Shown here piece after piece: positions 34,469 through 37,955 of a stretch of DNA of 37,955 bases. A program made the position numbers and the translations under genes. Each line of letters starts with the position of its first letter. Position 1 is the first letter of the stretch. The notes below the pieces were generated by a model. It ran no database searches. It was not told the DNA's origin and was given only the letters and a program-made list of their open reading frames with translations. This DNA comes from JBKDZR01 sp047971485 (GTDB taxonomy: Bacteria > Pseudomonadota > Alphaproteobacteria > Rhodobacterales > Rhodobacteraceae), in NCBI GenBank assembly GCA_047971485.1, contig JBKDZR010000152.1, positions 1 to 37,955 of the forward strand, in the 5' to 3' direction.

Positions 34469-36035
34469 TCAACGCCCGAATTTCATTCTCTACATCACCG
34501 ATCAACATCGCGCCGATTTCCTGGGCTGCTATGGCCATCCGGTCCTGCGGACGCCGCATATCGACGCCATGGCGGCCAATGGTGTGGTCCATGACAAGTT
34601 CTACGTGGCCAGCCCGGTCTGCATGCCGAACCGGGCCAGCCTGATGACGGCGCGCCTGCCCTCCAGTCATGGGGTGCGGATGAATGGCCAGCCCCTGTCC
34701 AGGCGCAATGTCACCTTTGTGGAATTGCTGCGCGATGCCGGTTATGACACCGCCCTGATCGGCAAGAGCCATCTGCAAACCCTGAGCGGCCAGCCACCGA
34801 TGATGCGCAAACCCGGGACACGCGCCGGCTATCACCGGGGTCAGGGCGATCTGGCCGAAGCGGTGCGCCATGATCTGGCCGATCCGTCCTACAAGCTGGA
34901 AGAGCCCGCCTTCTGGGCCAAGGGCACCGCGGAGTTTCCCCTGCCCTTTTACGGGTTCGATCATGTGGATCTGGTGATCGGCCATGGCGACGGCGTGGGC
35001 GGGCATTACCGAGAGTGGCTCTACAGCAAAAACCCAGATGCCGATTCCCTGATCGGCCCGGACAACCAGCTGCCCCATGATTATGTTTGCCCCCAGGCCG
35101 TGCGCACCGCCCTGCCCGAGGATCTCTACCAGACCAGCTATATCGCCGAGCAGGCCGAGGCCTGGCTGGCCCGGCGCAAGGACACGGACAAACCGTTCTT
35201 CCTGATGGTCTCGTTCCCCGACCCCCATCACCCGTTCAATCCGCCCGGCCACTACTGGGACATGTATGCGCCCGAGGACATGGCTGTGCCGGCGGCCTAT
35301 CGCGTCAAGGGCTGGACCCCGCCCCCCCATGTGGCCCGCATTCTGCACACCCGCGAAGAGGGCAAGGCCAATCTTGACGGGCTGAACTCGGTTGCCATCA
35401 CCGAACGCGAAGCCCTGGAGGCCCGCGCCCTGACCTGCGGCATGATCACCATGATCGACGACAAGATCGGGCAGGTGCAGGCCGCGCTGTCTGACAGTGG
35501 CCATGGCGGCAACACGGTGACCATCTTCACCAGCGATCACGGTGATCACCTGGGCGATCACCGGATGCTGTTGAAGGGCGCCGAGCAATACGAAGATCTG
35601 ATCCGCGTGCCCTTCATCTGGGCCGATCCCCGAGGGGTGCAGGGCCAGCGGACCGACGCAATCGGCCAGACCCATGATATCGGCACCACCATCCTGGAAC
35701 GCGCCCGGGTTGAAGCGGCTTACGGCATGCAGGGCCGCGATCTGATGACGGCACCACGCGATGCGGCCCTGATCCAGTACAGCCACCAGAAATTCATGGA
35801 CGGCCTGCCGATCCGGCCCCATGTCCACACCTTGCGCGACGCGCGTTATCGGATCTCCGTCTATCAGGATGCCGGGTGGGGCGAGCTGTATGATCTGAAA
35901 ACCGATCCCGGCGAGTTCACCAACCTCTGGGATGATCCGGCCAGCCGCGAGATCAAGCTGGCCTTTCTGGAACGTCTGACCCAGGCCGAACTGGCCGCCG
36001 TGGATCAGGCTCCGGCCCCGGTGGCACGGGCCTGA
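34461..36035 (+). CDS. Sulfatase-family hydrolase, predicted cytoplasmic
   Basis: This 524-residue enzyme belongs to the alkaline-phosphatase-like sulfatases. The N-terminal metal-binding segment is YITDQHRADFLGCYG (Asp14). The signature CMPNRASLMTARLPSSHG places the cysteine converted to formylglycine at residue 54, with Pro56 and Arg58, matching CxPxR. GKSHLQ (Lys102, His104) and FTSDHGDHLGDHRML (Asp359, His360) complete the active site. No signal peptide is present, so the substrate must be imported first, as with choline sulfatase. Phosphonate monoester hydrolase is an alternative. An AAAGGAG site lies 6 bases before the ATG, which overlaps the permease stop. No formylglycine-generating enzyme is in the window. 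Confidence 0.9.
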   Translation: MPDQRPNFILYITDQHRADFLGCYGHPVLRTPHIDAMAANGVVHDKFYVASPVCMPNRASLMTARLPSSHGVRMNGQPLSRRNVTFVELLRDAGYDTALIGKSHLQTLSGQPPMMRKPGTRAGYHRGQGDLAEAVRHDLADPSYKLEEPAFWAKGTAEFPLPFYGFDHVDLVIGHGDGVGGHYREWLYSKNPDADSLIGPDNQLPHDYVCPQAVRTALPEDLYQTSYIAEQAEAWLARRKDTDKPFFLMVSFPDPHHPFNPPGHYWDMYAPEDMAVPAAYRVKGWTPPPHVARILHTREEGKANLDGLNSVAITEREALEARALTCGMITMIDDKIGQVQAALSDSGHGGNTVTIFTSDHGDHLGDHRMLLKGAEQYEDLIRVPFIWADPRGVQGQRTDAIGQTHDIGTTILERARVEAAYGMQGRDLMTAPRDAALIQYSHQKFMDGLPIRPHVHTLRDARYRISVYQDAGWGELYDLKTDPGEFTNLWDDPASREIKLAFLERLTQAELAAVDQAPAPVARA

Positions 36036-36148
36036 AAGCACGGTCGCCCCAGGGGGCAGCACACGGCACTGTCACCTGCTGGCGCGCAGATCGCGCGGCG
36101 CCGGCCTGGTGAGACATGTCCAACGATGTTCAACCTGAGGAGGAGACA

Positions 36149-36247
36149 ATGAACAGAATCTTTCTGAGCACCCTGGCCACCGTAGCCGCCGGCTATCGGT
36201 ACAGGCCTGGGGCGCGGAGACCTCGGTCAGTTATCCTGGCGCAATGA
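36149..36247 (+). pseudogene. Signal-peptide start of the esterase, out of frame by one base
   Basis: An excellent ribosome-binding site (GAGGAGGAGAC) precedes an ATG at 36149 whose product MNRIFLSTLATVAAG is a typical signal peptide start. The reading then runs out of frame and stops at 36245-36247. In the other frame the sequence reads LSVQAWGAETSVSYPGAM straight into the esterase. Adding a single base near 36190-36196 would join them into one signal peptide with cleavage after VQA. Either a real 1-base deletion or a sequencing error is likely. Less likely, it is a separate 32-codon leader coupled to the esterase by its ATGA overlap. Confidence 0.7.
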
Positions 36248-37734
36248 TCCCGTGTGAAGATCTCGCCTCGACAGCCGCGGCGGGGCCACACATCACCTCG
36301 GCCCGTCTTGTCCCCATGCCGCGCAACTGCGAGGTAACCGCAGAAATCCCGCCAGCGGATCCGGACGGCTTTCCGATCCAATTCAAGGTCAACATGCCGT
36401 TGGACTGGAACCGCAAGGCCGTCCATGGCGGCGGCAGTGGCCTGAACGGCGTCGTGGCCCCGTTAGTCAAGGGGCCACTCTGGGAGCCTGAAACCTCTCC
36501 CGCGCCTCTGTTTCAGGGATATGCGACCTATACCAGCGATTCCGGTCACGATATCAGGCAATTTGATCATCCAGCCGAATTTGCCCTGAACGCAGAATCC
36601 CTGGAAAACTTTGCCGGTGCTCAGATCGGCAAGGTCAAGTCTGCCGCAACCGACATCATCACGGCATTCTATGGACAAGCACCTGAACGGACCTATTTCA
36701 TCGGCTATTCTCAGGGCGGGCGCGAAGCCCTGGTCGCCGCTCAGCGCTATCCGGACGCATATGATGGGATCATCTCGGGCGATCCGGTTGTCGAGCTGGC
36801 CTCCTTGTGGATCAGCCATATCGGCGCCGCGCGCAGTTTCCTTGAAAACGACCGGGCGGGGATGATCACCCCGGCTCAACAGGCGGCATTGGGCCAATTG
36901 GTTCTGGCCCAATGCGATCCCCTTGACGGGATTAAGGACGGGCGCATCGCCAATGATTATGCCTGTTCTCCCGATCTCTCGGCCCTGTCCTGCACGGCCG
37001 GACAAACATCGGTCGAGACCTGCCTGTCCGACGCCCAGATCGCGGCCGTCATCAAGCTGAAATCCCCGGTGGCGATGGATTTCCCTCTGGCTGGGAAAAC
37101 CCAGATCGCCGCCAAACCCTGGGGGGATGAACTGATTGGCGGCGGGGCCTATTTCCGCGCGGTGAATATCGGACCCGGTGGGGATCTTCCTGGGATCTAC
37201 AAGCGAATGGCAGGGATCATCGCAAGTTTCATTGCCCAGGATCCCGGTTTCGACTTTGCCAACTGGGATTGGAATGCCGCACACACCCGGGCCCGTCTGC
37301 AAGAGGTTGCGGCATTGGTCGGCTCAAACAACCCGGATCTGGGCGCGTTCAGGAAAACGGGGGGCAAGCTGATCGTCTATGGCGCCGGGGCATCCAATGT
37401 TTCGCCCGGGACCATGGCCGGTTATTATCAGGATATGGTCGCCGAGATGGGCCAGGCCACGGTAGATGACTTCATCCGCTTCTACATGTTTCCGAACACC
37501 ACCCATGATGGGGCCACCCTGCCCGGAACGCCCAGATCAGCCGAGTTGCTGGCGGCGCTGGAGGCCTGGGTTGAACTGGGCATGGCCCCCGGTGATCTGG
37601 TGAATGGCCCCCGTCCCGGAGAAGAGGCCAGCGATACGCCAACCTGGCCGCTGTGCCGCTATCCCACCTATCCCCGTTATATCGGCAAAGGGGATCCGGC
37701 CGTTCTGGACAGCTATGTCTGCGCGGCAAACTGA
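36244..37734 (+). CDS. Tannase/feruloyl-esterase-family protein (start probably frameshifted)
   Basis: This frame encodes 496 residues of a tannase-family alpha/beta hydrolase. VNMPLDWNRKAVHGGGSG comes early, then the nucleophile elbow YFIGYSQGGREA (Ser156), the calcium-loop-like CDPLDGIKDGRI, and TTHDGATLPGT with the candidate histidine (His421). In characterised members the serine follows a cysteine and the histidine precedes one, forming a disulfide. Here these positions are Tyr155 and Asp422. The segment usually holding the catalytic Asp reads YGAGASNVSP, with Ser384 where Asp is expected. The family cleaves phenolic esters outside the cytoplasm; here activity is uncertain. The natural start is probably 36149, one base out of frame, since no other good start exists. 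Confidence 0.8.
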   Translation: MIPCEDLASTAAAGPHITSARLVPMPRNCEVTAEIPPADPDGFPIQFKVNMPLDWNRKAVHGGGSGLNGVVAPLVKGPLWEPETSPAPLFQGYATYTSDSGHDIRQFDHPAEFALNAESLENFAGAQIGKVKSAATDIITAFYGQAPERTYFIGYSQGGREALVAAQRYPDAYDGIISGDPVVELASLWISHIGAARSFLENDRAGMITPAQQAALGQLVLAQCDPLDGIKDGRIANDYACSPDLSALSCTAGQTSVETCLSDAQIAAVIKLKSPVAMDFPLAGKTQIAAKPWGDELIGGGAYFRAVNIGPGGDLPGIYKRMAGIIASFIAQDPGFDFANWDWNAAHTRARLQEVAALVGSNNPDLGAFRKTGGKLIVYGAGASNVSPGTMAGYYQDMVAEMGQATVDDFIRFYMFPNTTHDGATLPGTPRSAELLAALEAWVELGMAPGDLVNGPRPGEEASDTPTWPLCRYPTYPRYIGKGDPAVLDSYVCAAN

Positions 37735-37740
37735 TCCCGG

Positions 37741-37955
37741 TCAGGCCCGCTGATCGATCACCTTTTGGCGGGGGGTCTTGCTGGCCTGACCGAAGACGCT
37801 GTTTTCACCGAACAGCGCGTTGACATAGGCCGTTGCGTCCATGGCGGCGCCGGTCTTGTCATAGAGGGTCAGGTTGCCCTCTTCATCCACCGACAGCAGC
37901 CGGCCATGGCGTTCATCGCTCAGCTCGAACGCGCCGATCCGGCCAACGCCATCAT
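37741..37955 (-). CDS. C-terminal 70 residues of an unidentified protein (cut by window edge)
   Basis: A minus-strand frame is open from the window edge to a TGA at 37741-37743. It encodes DGVGRIGAFELSDERHGR near the edge and ends QKVIDQRA. Codon use is like that of the neighbours and the frame has no internal stop. It converges on the esterase gene with only 6 bases between them. No family was recognised; the beta-strand-like GRLLSVDEEGNLTLYDK might be part of a repeat domain, but this is a guess. Confidence 0.6.
   Translation of the reverse strand, partial: DGVGRIGAFELSDERHGRLLSVDEEGNLTLYDKTGAAMDATAYVNALFGENSVFGQASKTPRQKVIDQRA

Noticed and set aside
34326..36062. 578-codon minus-strand frame opposite the sulfatase
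   Set aside because: It is long only because stop codons are rare in this frame. It mirrors the sulfatase and shows no motif of its own.

Overview
The window looks like a piece of chromosome from a GC-rich alphaproteobacterium, most likely Rhodobacterales (Roseobacter/Paracoccaceae type). The signs are a VPLPA-type C-terminal sorting signal, a PAS_5-type protein behind a CtrA-like site, a type II DAHP synthase, a PstA with a long periplasmic insert, and the placement of rpsF next to fabD-fabG. No rRNA, tRNA, CRISPR array, transposase or phage gene was seen. Genes are dense and no gene-free stretch exceeds 300 bases.

Region 1 (1-8008) is housekeeping. It holds the start of rpsF (minus strand) with a good promoter and a structured leader, a secreted VPLPA-CTERM protein, fabD-fabG, and acpP with its own promoter and terminator. 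It continues with glucokinase (minus), guaB, a TauE/SafE-type exporter and a 3-hydroxyisobutyrate-type dehydrogenase (minus).

Region 2 (8167-14111) is the tamA-tamB pair for outer-membrane protein assembly. The two genes overlap by one base, and TamB carries an internal duplication of about 261 residues. A palindromic intergenic repeat resembling those of other Alphaproteobacteria lies between tamB and phoB.

Region 3 (14342-22675, all minus) reads gmk, gamma-carbonic anhydrase, phoR, pstS, pstC, pstA, pstB, phoU, phoB. A three-half-site Pho box sits in front of pstS, and a hairpin with a U-run separates pstS from pstC. PhoR has no visible membrane segment, so it probably senses through the PstSCAB-PhoU complex.

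Region 4 (22892-30354) has a PAS-domain protein, a type II DAHP synthase (minus), and a complete branched-chain-amino-acid-type ABC importer (substrate-binding protein, LivG, LivF, LivH, LivM).

Region 5 (30503-37734) is the accessory part and the best candidate for something new. A PcaQ/GbpR-like LysR regulator is followed by a TAXI-TRAP importer (binding protein plus fused permease). A sulfatase without a signal peptide follows, its start overlapping the permease stop, and then a tannase/feruloyl-esterase-like protein. The esterase's signal peptide is out of frame by one base, and its active site departs from the family pattern. A testable model is uptake of a sulfated, perhaps aromatic, compound followed by cytoplasmic desulfation, with the esterase acting in the periplasm before uptake. 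The window ends inside an unidentified minus-strand gene.
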